A stretch of DNA of 64,000 nt from Nocardioides nitrophenolicus (GCF_016907515.1 NZ_JAFBBY010000001.1:5394001-5458000); one strand, 5' to 3'; counted from the stretch's first letter, positions 1 to 9,337 are shown. Notes: generated by a model not told the origin, from the sequence alone. Program-made: numbers and translations.

Positions 1-2
1 GA

Positions 3-1412
3 CCGCTCGACACCCCCGTGGCCAAGGCGTTCGACGACGTCGAGCAGCGACCGACCGGGTACGCCGACTGGCTCGGCTCGACCCTGAACCTGCCGAACGC
101 GGGGACCACCACCCAGACCATCGGCATCCGGTTCGCCGACCTCGCGGTGCCGGCGGGCGCGACGATCACCGAGGCATGGATCCAGTTCGCGGCCAGCGGC
201 TCCACCAGCGGCACGACCACGATGCAGGTCCGCGGCATCGCCGCCGACGACACCCCGACCTTCACGACCTCGTCGACGACGGTGAGCTCGCGGCCGCGGA
301 CCACGGCACAGGTCGGGTGGAGCCCACCGGCGTGGACGTCGGGGCAGCGGGGCGCGGCCCAGCGGACCCCGGACCTGCGCACGATCGTGCAGGAGGTCGT
401 CGGCAGGGCCGGGTGGCGACAGGGCGGTGCGCTGGCGTTCGTGCTGACCGGCACCGGCGAGCGGCGCGCGTCCTCGCACGACGGCGCGACCGCGCCCGTG
501 CTGCACCTCGCCTACACCGTGCCGCAGCAGCAGGACGCGCCGCCCAGCGCCGCGTTCACCGCCACCTGCAGTGCGCTCACCTGCAGCTTCGACGGCTCGG
601 GCTCCGCTGACGCGGAGGGACCGCTCGCCTCGCTGCAGTGGTCCTTCGGCGACGGCGGCACCGCGAGCGGTCCGTCCGCCCAGCGCGCCTATGCCGCACC
701 CGGCAGCTACGACGTCACCCTCGTCGTCACCGACTCCGCCGGCCAGACCGCCACCGTGACGCACCCGGTCACCGTCGGCGACAGCACGCCGATCGGGTTC
801 CGGGCCCTCGCCCGGACCAATGTCAACGCGACGGCGCCGTCGGTGACGGTGCCGGCCGTCGTCCGGGACGGGGACGCGTTGCTGCTCTTCGCGACCCTCA
901 ACGTCACCACTCTCACGGTGACGCCGCCCGCGGGGTGGACCCAGCTGGCCGACGTGGTCACCGGCTCGCAGCGCACCCTGCTGTGGCGCCGGGTCGCGAC
1001 CGCGAGCGACGCCGGGACCCCGGTCGGCCCGCAGCTCAGCGGGTACGCGAAGGTGGCGCTCCAGCTCGCGGCGTACGCCGGCGCCTCGAGGACCACCCCC
1101 GTCGCGCTGGTCGCCACCCGCGGTGACCCCGCCAACACCGTCGACCACCCGACGCCCGCGGTCGCGGTGACCGGCGCCGGCCGCTGGCTGGTGTCGTACT
1201 GGGCCGACAAGTCCTCGGCGACCACGGACTGGCGCCCGCCGCCGGGCGTGACGGTGCGCGACGAGACCATCGGCACCAGCGGCGGTCACGTGGACGCGCT
1301 GCTCGCCGACGGCGGGGGCCCCGCGCCCGAAGGCGCGGCGCCCGCGCTCACCGCCACGACCGACGCCGCCAGCCGGGCCACGACCATCACGGTGGTGCTG
1401 CAGCCCGGCTGA
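3..1412 (+). CDS. PKD-domain surface/secreted protein, 5'-truncated
   Basis: The reading frame is open to the left edge, so the true start lies outside; a GTG at 18 is in frame but sits inside what looks like a conserved beta-sandwich domain (about residues 1-165, with the GATITEAWIQF-type strand typical of DNRLRE/CBM-like modules). A PKD domain follows at about residues 175-255, with the FGDG and YAAPGSYDVTL signatures. The last ~200 residues form another all-beta module that I cannot name. There are no membrane segments and no sorting motif at the C terminus, so the protein is probably secreted with its signal peptide upstream of the window. PKD modules usually mediate binding or spacing in extracellular proteins; the substrate is unknown. 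Confidence 0.75.
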   Translation, partial: PLDTPVAKAFDDVEQRPTGYADWLGSTLNLPNAGTTTQTIGIRFADLAVPAGATITEAWIQFAASGSTSGTTTMQVRGIAADDTPTFTTSSTTVSSRPRTTAQVGWSPPAWTSGQRGAAQRTPDLRTIVQEVVGRAGWRQGGALAFVLTGTGERRASSHDGATAPVLHLAYTVPQQQDAPPSAAFTATCSALTCSFDGSGSADAEGPLASLQWSFGDGGTASGPSAQRAYAAPGSYDVTLVVTDSAGQTATVTHPVTVGDSTPIGFRALARTNVNATAPSVTVPAVVRDGDALLLFATLNVTTLTVTPPAGWTQLADVVTGSQRTLLWRRVATASDAGTPVGPQLSGYAKVALQLAAYAGASRTTPVALVATRGDPANTVDHPTPAVAVTGAGRWLVSYWADKSSATTDWRPPPGVTVRDETIGTSGGHVDALLADGGGPAPEGAAPALTATTDAASRATTITVVLQPG

Positions 1413-1419
1413 GCCTCGG

Positions 1420-1435
1420 CGGGACGAGGGTCCCG
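1420..1435 (+). terminator. Small hairpin after the PKD-protein gene
   Basis: Six-bp arms CGGGAC and GTCCCG enclose a 4-nt loop, 8 nt after the stop codon. There is no T-tract, so this is only a weak terminator candidate. Confidence 0.3.
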
Positions 1436-1473
1436 ATCTGCCGCGTTCGCCGGACAGCGCGGCTGCCCGCGCC

Positions 1474-1479
1474 TAGGCT
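1474..1479 (+). promoter_or_regulatory. -10 box (TAGGCT), leaderless promoter of the excalibur gene
   Basis: TAGGCT ends 8 nt before the ATG at 1488, the spacing expected if transcription starts at or next to the start codon. No Shine-Dalgarno sequence lies between, consistent with a leaderless mRNA. Read from sequence pattern only. Confidence 0.5.
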
Positions 1480-1487
1480 CCCGCGCC

Positions 1488-1763
1488 ATGAAGAGCCCCC
1501 GACTGACCGCTGTCCTCGTCACCGCCGCGCTGCTCGCGCCGGCCTCGCTCGCGCTGGCCGGCCCGGCCGACGCGGCCGCGCCGAAGACCTACCGCAACTG
1601 CACGGCGCTGAACAAGGACTACCCGCACGGTGTCGGCAAGCCGGGCGCGGTGGACAAGACGTCGGGGACCAAGGTCACCAACTTCACCCGCAACGCGAAG
1701 CTCTACAAGGCCAACGCCAAGAGCGACCGCGACAAGGACGGGATCGCCTGCGAGAAGGCCTGA
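1488..1763 (+). CDS. Secreted excalibur calcium-binding domain protein
   Basis: This 91-residue protein has a classic Sec signal peptide (basic MKSPR, then an Ala/Leu core, cleavage near ADAAA-PKTY at about residue 27). The mature part is a single excalibur domain with the two expected Cys residues (YRNCTALN and GIACEKA) and the DRDKDGIACE calcium-binding loop at the C terminus. Excalibur domains are small extracellular EF-hand-like modules, often attached to nucleases or found alone; here it is alone. The role is probably at the cell surface and otherwise unknown. Its own -10 box just upstream suggests a single-gene unit. Confidence 0.85.
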   Translation: MKSPRLTAVLVTAALLAPASLALAGPADAAAPKTYRNCTALNKDYPHGVGKPGAVDKTSGTKVTNFTRNAKLYKANAKSDRDKDGIACEKA

Positions 1764-1780
1764 CCGGGCTCAGCCCGCCA

Positions 1781-2332
1781 TCAGGCGTCCGCGGCGGCGT
1801 CCTTCTCCGTCGAGTCGCCCGCCGTGCTCAGCCGGCCGCCGGTGTCCTCCAGGTGCGCGCGGACGAACCAGTGGAAGAGCTCGAGCTGCTCGGTCTGCCC
1901 GATGAACATGTCCTGGGTGACCAGGTCGAGGTCGTCGAGCTCCTTGATCCCGTCCCGGTACGTCGAGATGACGCCCTGGTAGACCACGTCGAGGGCGGCG
2001 AGGTGCTGCTGCGTGGTGGCGCGGCCGATGTCGTAGTCGTCCCACGCCCGCCGGCCGACCAGGCCGCCGGGCGTGCCCTGCGGCGAGCCGCCGAGGGTGG
2101 CGATCCGCTCGGCGAGGGCGTCGGCGAAGCCGCGGACGGTGTCGACCTGGGGGTCGATCATCTCGTGGACGGCGATGAAGTGCGGCCCGACGACGTTCCA
2201 GTGCACGTGCTTGAGCGTGAGGTGCAGGTCGGTGCACGCGTCGAGGCGGCTCTGGAGCAGCTCGACGACGCGGGCGGCCGTCTTCTCGTCGAGTCCGGGC
2301 GTGGTGAAGTGCAGGGTCGGAGTGGATGCCAT
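1781..2332 (-). CDS. dps: Dps-family ferritin-like DNA-protection protein
   Basis: 183 residues, a normal length for Dps. The intersubunit ferroxidase ligands are all present with family spacing: H44 (in HVHWNVVGPHF), H56, D71 and E75. Dps proteins form 12-mers that oxidise and store Fe(II) using peroxide and protect DNA in stationary phase. The acidic, Ala-rich C-terminal tail (TEKDAAADA) lacks the basic patch that some Dps proteins use for DNA binding, so iron detoxification may dominate; that is inference. The gene is transcribed divergently from thrS and convergently with the excalibur gene. I keep the generic symbol because the exact Dps subtype is uncertain. Confidence 0.88.
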   Translation of the reverse strand: MASTPTLHFTTPGLDEKTAARVVELLQSRLDACTDLHLTLKHVHWNVVGPHFIAVHEMIDPQVDTVRGFADALAERIATLGGSPQGTPGGLVGRRAWDDYDIGRATTQQHLAALDVVYQGVISTYRDGIKELDDLDLVTQDMFIGQTEQLELFHWFVRAHLEDTGGRLSTAGDSTEKDAAADA

Positions 2333-2417
2333 GGTCCCTCGGTACGCCGTCGGCGCCGGTTCAGACGGGGCACGACGAGGTCGGCGAACTGGCGCGCGGC
2401 GCGGCCCACCCGATCGG

Positions 2418-2423
2418 TACGAT
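2418..2423 (+). promoter_or_regulatory. -10 box (TACGAT) upstream of thrS
   Basis: TACGAT fits the actinobacterial TANNNT -10 pattern and would give a leader of about 55 nt before the thrS GTG at 2485. The leader ends in a purine-rich GAGGGAG ribosome-binding site. I see no T-box structure in the short leader. Confidence 0.4.
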
Positions 2424-2484
2424 CGGGAACCGGCGCGCCGACCGGTCGCGCCGCCACCCGTGAACCACCCGAGGGAGTCCTTCC

Positions 2485-4467
2485 GTGCCCGACATCAAGG
2501 TCGCCGTACTCAGTCCTGACGCACGCCAGGAGCAGTCGGTCGCCACGGGCACGAAGGCCTGGGAGCTGTTCCGCGACGACGCCGACGTGATCGCGGCCCG
2601 CGTGGGCGACCAGCTCAAGGACCTCTCCTACGAGCTGGCCGACGGCGACGAGGTCGAGGGCGTCCTGATCGGCAGCCCCGACGGCCTCGACATCCTGCGC
2701 CACTCCACCGCCCACGTGCTGGCCCAGGCGGTGCAGCAGGTGTTCCCGGAGGCGAAGCTCGGCATCGGCCCGCCGATCCAGGACGGCTTCTACTACGACT
2801 TCGACGTAGCGACCCCGTTCGTGCCCGAGGACCTGGTCAAGCTCGAGTCCGCGATGCGCAAGATCATCAAGGAGAACCAGCGCTTCGAGCGCCGGGTCAC
2901 CACCGACGACGACGCGCTGGTCGAGCTCGCCGACGAGCCGTACAAGGTCGAGCTGATCGGTCTCAAGGGCAACGCCGGCGAGGCGGCCGAGGGGGCGAGC
3001 GCCGAGGTCGGGGCCGGCGAGCTGACCATCTACGACAACGTCAACCGCAAGGGCGAGGTGGCCTGGAAGGACCTGTGCCGCGGCCCGCACCTGCCGACCA
3101 CCAAGCGGATCCCGGCGTTCAAGCTGATGCGCAGCGCGGCGGCGTACTGGCGCGGCGACGAGAAGAACAAGCAGCTCCAGCGCATCTACGGCACCGCCTG
3201 GCCGAGCAAGGACGAGCTCGACGCCCACCTGCACCGCCTCGAGGAGGCCGAGCGCCGCGACCACCGCAAGCTCGGCCGCGAGCTGGACCTCTTCTCGTTC
3301 CCCGACGAGATCGGCTCCGGCCTGCCGGTGTTCCACCCCAAGGGCGGCGTGATCAAGCGGGAGATGGAGGACTACGTCCGCCGGCGCCACATCGAGGAGG
3401 GCTTCTCCTATGTCGGCACCCCCCACATCTCCAAGGACGGCCTGTTCCACACCTCCGGCCACCTGCCGCACTACGCCGACACCATGTTCCCGCCGATGGA
3501 GTTCGAGGGCGCGAACTACCAGCTGAAGGCGATGAACTGCCCGATGCACAACCTGATCTTCAGCAGCCGCGGCCGCTCCTACCGCGAGCTGCCGCTGCGG
3601 CTCTTCGAGTTCGGCAGCGTCTACCGCTACGAGAAGTCCGGCGTGATCCACGGCCTGACCCGGGTGCGCGGCTTCGCCCAGGACGACTCCCACTCCTACT
3701 GCACCCCCGAGCAGGCGCCGGCCGAGGTCAAGCACCTGCTCGACTTCATGCTGAGCGTGCTGCGCGACTTCGGCCTCGACGACTTCTACCTCGAGCTGTC
3801 GACGCGCGACGACAGCAAGGCCGACAAGTTCATCGGCAGCGACGAGGACTGGGCCACCGCCACCGCGATCCTCGAGCGGGTCGCCACCGAGTCGGGCCTC
3901 GAGCTCGTCCCCGACCCGGGCGGCGCGGCGTTCTACGGCCCGAAGATCTCGGTCCAGGCCAAGGACGCGATCGGCCGCACCTGGCAGATGGGCACGGTCC
4001 AGTACGACTTCAACCAGCCGGCGCGCTTCGGCCTGGAGTACACCACCTCCGACGGCTCCAAGCAGCAGCCGGTGATGATCCACTCGGCGAAGTTCGGCTC
4101 GATCGAGCGCTTCCTCGGCGTGCTCGTCGAGCACTACGCGGGCGCCTTCCCTCCGTGGCTCGCGCCGGTCCAGGTCGTGGGCATCCCGGTGGCCGACGCC
4201 TTCACCGACTACCTCTACGAGATCACGAACCAGCTCAAGGCGCGGGGCATCCGGGTCGAGGTCGACGAGTCCGACGACCGGTTCCAGAAGAAGATCCGCA
4301 ACGCCCAGCTGCAGAAGATCCCGTTCATGCTCATCGCCGGCGGCGAGGACGCGGAGAAGGGAGCGGTCAGCTTCCGCTACCGCGACGGTCGCCAGGACAA
4401 CGGCGTGCCGATCGACGAGGCGGTCGCCCGGGTCGTGGCCGCGGTCGAGTCCCGCGAGCAGGTCTGA
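2485..4467 (+). CDS. thrS: Threonyl-tRNA synthetase
   Basis: 660 residues, full length. The domains run: an N-terminal TGS domain (about 1-65); the editing domain with HSTAH (H73, H77); the class II catalytic core with the zinc ligand Cys352 in MNCPMHN and motif 2 around residues 379-398 ([19 protein letters not shown]); and the C-terminal anticodon-binding domain. It charges tRNA-Thr in the cytosol and removes mis-attached Ser. The GTG start is supported by GAGGGAG about 10 nt upstream. The next gene starts 3 nt after the stop. thrS beside the HIT/pgsA genes is also the mycobacterial order. Confidence 0.98.
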   Translation: MPDIKVAVLSPDARQEQSVATGTKAWELFRDDADVIAARVGDQLKDLSYELADGDEVEGVLIGSPDGLDILRHSTAHVLAQAVQQVFPEAKLGIGPPIQDGFYYDFDVATPFVPEDLVKLESAMRKIIKENQRFERRVTTDDDALVELADEPYKVELIGLKGNAGEAAEGASAEVGAGELTIYDNVNRKGEVAWKDLCRGPHLPTTKRIPAFKLMRSAAAYWRGDEKNKQLQRIYGTAWPSKDELDAHLHRLEEAERRDHRKLGRELDLFSFPDEIGSGLPVFHPKGGVIKREMEDYVRRRHIEEGFSYVGTPHISKDGLFHTSGHLPHYADTMFPPMEFEGANYQLKAMNCPMHNLIFSSRGRSYRELPLRLFEFGSVYRYEKSGVIHGLTRVRGFAQDDSHSYCTPEQAPAEVKHLLDFMLSVLRDFGLDDFYLELSTRDDSKADKFIGSDEDWATATAILERVATESGLELVPDPGGAAFYGPKISVQAKDAIGRTWQMGTVQYDFNQPARFGLEYTTSDGSKQQPVMIHSAKFGSIERFLGVLVEHYAGAFPPWLAPVQVVGIPVADAFTDYLYEITNQLKARGIRVEVDESDDRFQKKIRNAQLQKIPFMLIAGGEDAEKGAVSFRYRDGRQDNGVPIDEAVARVVAAVESREQV

Positions 4468-4470
4468 GTC

Positions 4471-5466
4471 ATGCTCGGCGCCGGTCGTCGGAGGGCGCTC
4501 GGCTGCGCCACGGTCGCGCTGGCCGGCGTCCTGACGGCCTGCGGCGGGTCGACGACGACCGGCGCGCCCCCGCGCCCGCCGGTCAGTACGCCGACCGCCA
4601 CCGACACCGCGGTCGACGGCGCACCCGCCGGCGACGCGGGCGATCCGGGCGCGGATGCGAGCGACCTGGCCAAGCTGGCCGAGGAGGCCGCCCGCAACGC
4701 CGGGCAGCGTCCGACCAGCGACATCGCCCCGCGCGACGGTGAGGTGCTCGGCGGCGACGTGAGCTGGCCGCAGTGCCCGCCGGGCATGGGCATCCCCGAG
4801 AAGCAGGGCAAGGGCCTGCCGATGCCGCTGCCCGAGGCGCAATACGTCGTCCTCGGGCTGACCAACGGCCCCGGCTTCACGCCCAACCCGTGCCTCGCCG
4901 ACCAGGTCGCCTGGGCCAAGGACAACGACGTGCTGGTCTCGGTCTACGCCGTGTCGAGCTACCCGAGCGCGGCCACGCTGAAGAAGTACGGCGCCGACGG
5001 GCCCTACGATGCGTCCGACCGGCTCGGCCGGCTGCGCAACGTCGGCTACCAGCAGGCCCGGTTCAACATCGGCACCATGGGCCAGGTCGGCCTGGTCAGC
5101 CCGATCGTGTGGATCGACATCGAGCCGGTGCCGAACTTCGACTGGAGCTCCGACCTGCGGGCCAACGCCGCGGTGATCGAGGGCGTGGCCCGCGGCTACA
5201 CCGACGCCGGGTTCGCGATCGGCGTCTACTCCACCCCGGCGCTCTACCGCCGGGTCGTCGGCGAGCTGAGCCTCGGCGGCGTCCCCGAGTGGCGCGCCGC
5301 CGGCCAGACCTCGCGCGCCGAGGCGCTCAACCGCTGCGGACCCGACTGGTCGATCCAGGGCGGCACGGCCGTCATGGGACAGTGGGTGGAGCAGCAGCGC
5401 GACCAGAACCTGACGTGTCCGGGGATCGCGGCCGACCTCGGCCGCTGGTTCCACCGGTTCGCGTGA
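4471..5466 (+). CDS. Lipoprotein with GH25-like TIM-barrel domain
   Basis: 331 residues with a lipobox at VLTAC, Cys24 being the predicted lipidated residue, then a Pro/Thr/Asp-rich linker to about residue 85. The folded part starts with GGDVSWPQCPPG and contains VWIDIEP and GFAIGVYSTP, which resemble the barrel strands and the acidic D-x-E motif of GH25 lysozyme-like or DUF1906-type glycoside hydrolases. It probably sits on the outer face of the membrane and may act on peptidoglycan or another glycan; the catalytic assignment is inference. It begins 3 nt after thrS and is likely cotranscribed with it. Confidence 0.65.
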   Translation: MLGAGRRRALGCATVALAGVLTACGGSTTTGAPPRPPVSTPTATDTAVDGAPAGDAGDPGADASDLAKLAEEAARNAGQRPTSDIAPRDGEVLGGDVSWPQCPPGMGIPEKQGKGLPMPLPEAQYVVLGLTNGPGFTPNPCLADQVAWAKDNDVLVSVYAVSSYPSAATLKKYGADGPYDASDRLGRLRNVGYQQARFNIGTMGQVGLVSPIVWIDIEPVPNFDWSSDLRANAAVIEGVARGYTDAGFAIGVYSTPALYRRVVGELSLGGVPEWRAAGQTSRAEALNRCGPDWSIQGGTAVMGQWVEQQRDQNLTCPGIAADLGRWFHRFA

Positions 5467-5519
5467 GGGGGACCGGGCGGCGTGCGTGGGGACATCGTGG
5501 GACGTGAGAGGGTTTGCCA

Positions 5520-6260
5520 ATGACCTCGGAGGGTGTGGGCACCGAGCCGCTCGACGGGCGTCGGCGACGCTGGCAGGAGCACAACCAGGTGCGTCGCCAG
5601 GTGATCATCGACGCGGCGATCGCCGTACTCGAGCGCCAGACGCCGGGTGAGGAGGTCCAGGTCCAGGCGGTCGCCGACCAGGCGGGGATGAGCCGGACCG
5701 TGATCTACCGGCACTTCGAGGACCGCTCGGACCTCGACCGGGCCGTCCAGCGGGCGATCTGCGAGCAGGTCGGCAACGAGCTGCTGCCCGCGCTGTCCTA
5801 CGACGGCACCCCGGACCAGATCATCCACCGCATCGTGGGCAGCTTCGTGCGCTGGGCCGAGGCCCACCCCACGCTCTACTGGTTCGCCGAGCGCGACCTG
5901 TCCGGCTGGGGGCCGAGCCCGCTCGGCGAGGCGGTCAAGCAGGTCGCCGAGGGGATCGAGGGGATCATGGCGATCGTGGTCGCCGCGCTGGGCGTCGAGC
6001 TCACCGACGACGACCGCGCGGCCCTCGACCCGTGGGTCTTCGGGATGATCGGCGCCGTCTTCGCCGCGGTGCGCCGCTGGCTGGAGCGCGAGGTGCGCGA
6101 GCCCGGGATCGAGGCCTGCATCTCGATCCTGTCGGAGTCGATCTGGCTGCAGATCAACGGGATGGCGCTCTCGCGGGGCCTGAACCTGCCCGACCTCCCG
6201 GTCGCCGACCTGCTCCAGATGCTCGGTCCCTCCGACGGCGCTCCCGAGGGCGGCGCATGA
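5520..6260 (+). CDS. TetR/AcrR-family transcriptional regulator
   Basis: 246 residues from the ATG at 5520. An in-frame TTG lies at 5514, but the GAGAGG ribosome-binding site at about 5506-5511 is correctly spaced only for the ATG. The N-terminal helix-turn-helix (about residues 45-75, with VADQAGMSRTVIYRHFEDRS) is canonical for TetR. The C-terminal ligand domain is generic, so the effector is not predictable. Its stop overlaps the HIT gene start (ATGA), so it is cotranslated with the HIT and perhaps pgsA genes; it may regulate lipid-related genes, but no operator was identified. Confidence 0.85.
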   Translation: MTSEGVGTEPLDGRRRRWQEHNQVRRQVIIDAAIAVLERQTPGEEVQVQAVADQAGMSRTVIYRHFEDRSDLDRAVQRAICEQVGNELLPALSYDGTPDQIIHRIVGSFVRWAEAHPTLYWFAERDLSGWGPSPLGEAVKQVAEGIEGIMAIVVAALGVELTDDDRAALDPWVFGMIGAVFAAVRRWLEREVREPGIEACISILSESIWLQINGMALSRGLNLPDLPVADLLQMLGPSDGAPEGGA

Positions 6261-6829
6261 GCCCGGACGTGGGGGAGGCCGGGGCCTCCGGCGCCACCAG
6301 CCCCGACGGGCTGGACCGGCTGTGGACCCCCCACCGGATGGCCTACGTCCGGGGCGAGGCCGACGACCCCGCGGAGGAGCCGGCCCACGCCGAGCCACGC
6401 CCGGCCTGCCCGTTCTGCCGGATCACGCCGGACCCCGCCACCTCGACCGACGACGAGCTGGTGGTGGTCCGTGGGCGCACGGCGTACGTCGTGCTCAACC
6501 TGTACCCCTACAACCCCGGCCACCTGATGGTGCTGCCGTACCGCCACGTCGCCGACTACCTCGACCTCACCGACGAGGAGACCGACGAGGTGACCGCGCT
6601 GACCAAGGCCGCGCTGCGCACCATCCGCGTTGTCTCTCAGCCCCACGCGTTCAATGTCGGGCTGAACCTCGGCGGCGCCGCCGGCGGCTCGCTGTCGGGC
6701 CACCTCCACCAGCACGTCGTCCCGCGGTGGTCGGGCGACGCGAACTTCATGACGGTGATCGGTGGCACCAAGACCCTGCCGCAGCTGCTGGGCGAGACCC
6801 GGGATCTGCTGGCTGTCGCCTGGGCCTAG
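6257..6829 (+). CDS. HIT-domain protein, probable diadenosine tetraphosphate (Ap4A) phosphorylase
   Basis: 190 residues. Zinc-type Cys pair CPFC near residue 46, then a HIT fold ending in the histidine triad HLHQHVVPRW, whose middle His is the nucleotidyl acceptor. The location between thrS and pgsA matches M. tuberculosis Rv2613c, a characterised Ap4A phosphorylase, which splits Ap4A with phosphate to give ADP and ATP. The open frame continues upstream into tetR, but the ATG at 6257, overlapping the tetR stop, gives the expected N terminus. Being next to an aminoacyl-tRNA synthetase gene makes sense, because synthetases produce Ap4A. Confidence 0.85.
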   Translation: MSPDVGEAGASGATSPDGLDRLWTPHRMAYVRGEADDPAEEPAHAEPRPACPFCRITPDPATSTDDELVVVRGRTAYVVLNLYPYNPGHLMVLPYRHVADYLDLTDEETDEVTALTKAALRTIRVVSQPHAFNVGLNLGGAAGGSLSGHLHQHVVPRWSGDANFMTVIGGTKTLPQLLGETRDLLAVAWA

Positions 6830-6830
6830 T

Positions 6831-6993
6831 CACCCTCGATCCGCCGCAGGGTGGCGTGGCGAGCGTCGGCAGACGGGCGTGATGGCAAGACGCAGGCGCG
6901 AGGGTGGTCTGGGTGCACCATCGAGCGTCTGCAACGCAGCCAGCGCACCCGTATGTCGGCGCTCGGTAGTCACCCTGCGGGGGATCGAGGGTA
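6831..6993. repeat. Long imperfect intergenic inverted repeat (about 163 bp)
   Basis: The outer arms 6832-6853 and 6971-6992 are complementary at 21 of 22 positions, and each is preceded by AGT. The inner flanks continue the symmetry imperfectly (CGAGCG..CGGCA.ACGGG near 6859 against its complement near 6950). The unit fills almost the whole HIT-pgsA gap. It could fold as a long hairpin or be a small non-autonomous mobile or REP-type element; it has no coding capacity of its own. Confidence 0.6.
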
Positions 6994-7005
6994 TGTTCCT
7001 GACCC

Positions 7006-7644
7006 GTGTTGGAGCGCTTCAAGGAGTTCTGGGCCGGGACCGTGCTGCACCCTGTGGTGCGGCTGTTCATCCGGCTGGGCATCAGCCCCGACGCGGTCAC
7101 CCTCGTCGGCACGCTCGGCGTCAGCGCCGGAGCGCTGATCTTCTTCCCGCAGGGTGAACTGCTCATCGGCGTGCTGTTCATCACCGCGTTCGTGTTCAGC
7201 GACCTGATCGACGGGCGGATGGCGCGCGAGACCGGGCGGGTCTCGAAGTTCGGCGCGTTCTGGGACTCCACGCTCGACCGGATCGGCGACGGCGCGATCT
7301 TCGGCGGCCTGGCCCTCTACTTCGCCGGCACCGGCGAGGACCAGGGCGACAGCTACCTCTACCTGTGCGTGACCCTCTGGTGCCTGGTGATGGGCTCGGT
7401 CACCTCCTATGCCCGGGCCCGCGCCGAGTCGCTGGGGATGGACGCCAAGGGCGGGCTCGCGGAGCGCGCGGACCGGCTGGTCTCGATCCTGGTGATGACC
7501 GGGCTCGGGGCACTCTTCGACCTCCCGATCCTGATGTACGTCACCTTGTGGGCGCTGGCCATGGCGAGCACGTACACGGTCGTGTTCCGGGTGCTGAAGG
7601 TACGTCGCCAGGCGCTCGCGTCCGAGGGTCAGTCCCCCGCGTAG
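7006..7644 (+). CDS. pgsA: CDP-alcohol phosphatidyltransferase, probable phosphatidylinositol-phosphate synthase
   Basis: 212 residues, polytopic membrane protein. The CDP-alcohol phosphotransferase motif is intact: D66, D69-G70, A73-R74, G83, D87 and D91 with exact family spacing, so the metal site is complete. By synteny with mycobacterial pgsA1 (next to the Ap4A phosphorylase) it should join CDP-diacylglycerol to inositol-1-phosphate, making PI-phosphate for phosphatidylinositol and its mannosides; the substrate is inferred from context. The GTG start has only a weak ribosome-binding site (tetR, HIT and pgsA may form one unit, interrupted by the inverted repeat). Confidence 0.88.
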   Translation: MLERFKEFWAGTVLHPVVRLFIRLGISPDAVTLVGTLGVSAGALIFFPQGELLIGVLFITAFVFSDLIDGRMARETGRVSKFGAFWDSTLDRIGDGAIFGGLALYFAGTGEDQGDSYLYLCVTLWCLVMGSVTSYARARAESLGMDAKGGLAERADRLVSILVMTGLGALFDLPILMYVTLWALAMASTYTVVFRVLKVRRQALASEGQSPA

Positions 7645-7662
7645 CGACCCGGCTCGCCGCCG

Positions 7663-7668
7663 TACGAT
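7663..7668 (+). promoter_or_regulatory. -10 box (TACGAT), leaderless promoter of pdxS
   Basis: TACGAT is followed by 7 nt and then the pdxS ATG at 7676. There is no ribosome-binding site in between, so the transcript is probably leaderless. The box lies just downstream of the pgsA stop, giving pdxS its own promoter. Confidence 0.5.
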
Positions 7669-7675
7669 TGGTCAC

Positions 7676-8569
7676 ATGAGCGAGCAGCAGGAGCACGGCA
7701 CCACCCGGGTCAAGCGCGGCATGGCCGAGATGCTCAAGGGCGGCGTCATCATGGACGTGGTCACCCCCGAGCAGGCCAAGATCGCCGAGGACGCCGGCGC
7801 GGTCGCGGTGATGGCGCTGGAGCGGGTGCCGGCCGACATCCGCGCCCAGGGCGGGGTGTCGCGGATGAGCGACCCCGACATGATCGACGGCATCATCGCC
7901 GCGGTCTCGATCCCGGTGATGGCCAAGGCCCGGATCGGGCACTTCGCCGAGGCTCAGGTGCTGCAGTCCCTGGGGGTGGACTACATCGACGAGTCCGAGG
8001 TGCTGACCCCGGCCGACTACGCCAACCACATCGACAAGTGGGACTTCACGGTCCCCTTCGTGTGCGGTGCGACCAACCTGGGCGAGGCGCTGCGCCGGAT
8101 CACCGAGGGTGCGGCGATGATCCGCTCCAAGGGCGAGGCCGGCACGGGCGACGTGTCCAACGCGGTGACCCACATGCGCACCATCCGTGCCGAGATCCGC
8201 CGCCTCGGCGCGCTGGCTGACGACGAGCTGTACGTCGCGGCCAAGGAGCTGCAGGCGCCCTATGACCTGGTGGTCGAGGTGGCGCGCACCGGCAAGCTGC
8301 CGGTGGTGCTGTTCACCGCGGGCGGCATCGCCACCCCGGCGGACGCGGCGATGATGATGCAGCTCGGCGCGGAGGGCGTGTTCGTGGGCTCGGGCATCTT
8401 CAAGTCCGGCAACCCGGCCCAGCGGGCCGAGGCGATCGTGAAGGCGACGACCTTCCACGACGACCCCGACGTGGTGGCCAAGGTCTCCCGGGGCCTGGGC
8501 GAGGCCATGGTCGGCATCAACGTCGACGAGCCGGCCCGCTCGATCCAGTTCGCCGAGCGCGGCTGGTGA
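7676..8569 (+). CDS. pdxS: Pyridoxal 5'-phosphate synthase, PdxS lyase subunit
   Basis: 297 residues, the normal PdxS length, a (beta/alpha)8 barrel. Conserved landmarks are visible: the catalytic Lys in the VMAKARIGH strand, the second Lys in [10 protein letters not shown], and the GSGIFKSG phosphate-binding segment. PdxS condenses ribose 5-phosphate, glyceraldehyde 3-phosphate and ammonia to PLP; ammonia comes from PdxT, encoded 3.7 kb downstream. The two partners are split here by the SipW-type operon and a terminator, so they are not cotranscribed. Confidence 0.98.
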   Translation: MSEQQEHGTTRVKRGMAEMLKGGVIMDVVTPEQAKIAEDAGAVAVMALERVPADIRAQGGVSRMSDPDMIDGIIAAVSIPVMAKARIGHFAEAQVLQSLGVDYIDESEVLTPADYANHIDKWDFTVPFVCGATNLGEALRRITEGAAMIRSKGEAGTGDVSNAVTHMRTIRAEIRRLGALADDELYVAAKELQAPYDLVVEVARTGKLPVVLFTAGGIATPADAAMMMQLGAEGVFVGSGIFKSGNPAQRAEAIVKATTFHDDPDVVAKVSRGLGEAMVGINVDEPARSIQFAERGW

Positions 8570-8609
8570 TCTCGGGCGGGCCACCCGCCCTCCCGCACGA
8601 CCCATCGAG

Positions 8610-8637
8610 GCCGTGGTCCCGGAACCGGGACCACGGC
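8610..8637 (+). terminator. Strong hairpin terminator after pdxS
   Basis: A perfect 13-bp stem (GCCGTGGTCCCGG against its complement) with a minimal loop, followed by a short T-rich stretch (GGTTCTTT). A second, smaller GGGA..TCCC hairpin follows at about 8649-8664. This separates pdxS from the SipW-type operon. From here to 8783 I see no gene. Confidence 0.7.
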
Positions 8638-8783
8638 CCGGTTCTTTACGGGACCAAAGTCCCGATTCTCCGGACGTGCCGTGCCGGAGTGTGATCCCCT
8701 TCGTTCTGGATCACGGGGCGCTTCCTGCCCCCTGGCCATCACGACCAGACCTGGGGACAACAGGCATGGGGACTGGAGATTCG

Positions 8784-9314
8784 ATGAAGAAGACGACGAA
8801 GGGCGCGTTCGCGGCGGGAACCGCGGCCGTGCTGCTCATGGGTGGTGCGGGCACCCTGGCCTACTGGACCGACAACGACACCGTCGGCGGCGCCACCATC
8901 ACCAGCGGACACCTGACGCTCGACGCGTCGGCCTGCCAGGGCAACACCGGCTGGCAGCTCGACGGCGGCACCGCGTTCAACCCGTCCAGCGACACCCTGA
9001 TCCCGGGTGACACGCTGACCAAGACCTGCAACGCGGTCGTGAACGTCAAGGGCACCCACTTCGCCACGGTCGACATCCAGGCGACCGGGCCCAACGGCGC
9101 GCTCGCGGCGCCGTGGGACGAGCTGACCGTCGCGGCCACCGTGAGCGGCTCGCCGACGGGTGCCAACGGCGTGGCGGTGAACCAGGGCGCCAACAACGTC
9201 CCGGTCTCGATCACGGTCACCTGGCCCTACGGCACGGTCGCTGACAACGACCTCAACGGCGACCTGTCGAAGGTGCTGCAGGACATCGTGATCACCGCGG
9301 TCCAGAAGCACTAG
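8784..9314 (+). CDS. Secreted protein with alternate (SipW-type) signal peptide
   Basis: 176 residues from the ATG at 8784, chosen because GGAG lies 5 nt upstream; an in-frame ATG at 8766 is less well placed. The N terminus is MKKTTKGAFAAG, then a Gly/Ala-rich core ending in GTLAYWTD. The AYWTD boundary resembles the AYFSD boundary of TasA/camelysin-class signal peptides, which are cut by SipW-type peptidases rather than the general one. The mature part is an all-beta, Thr/Gly-rich domain with two Cys. It is the first gene of a five-gene operon with two dedicated peptidases. Probably exported and perhaps fibre-forming like TasA; that last step is inference. Confidence 0.8.
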   Translation: MKKTTKGAFAAGTAAVLLMGGAGTLAYWTDNDTVGGATITSGHLTLDASACQGNTGWQLDGGTAFNPSSDTLIPGDTLTKTCNAVVNVKGTHFATVDIQATGPNGALAAPWDELTVAATVSGSPTGANGVAVNQGANNVPVSITVTWPYGTVADNDLNGDLSKVLQDIVITAVQKH

Positions 9315-9337
9315 GGACGATCGCTCTCGGCCGGACC

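Noticed and set aside
2158..5520. 1120-codon open frame on the minus strand across thrS
   Set aside because: Shadow of thrS and the lipoprotein gene; it also crosses the dps start in another frame.
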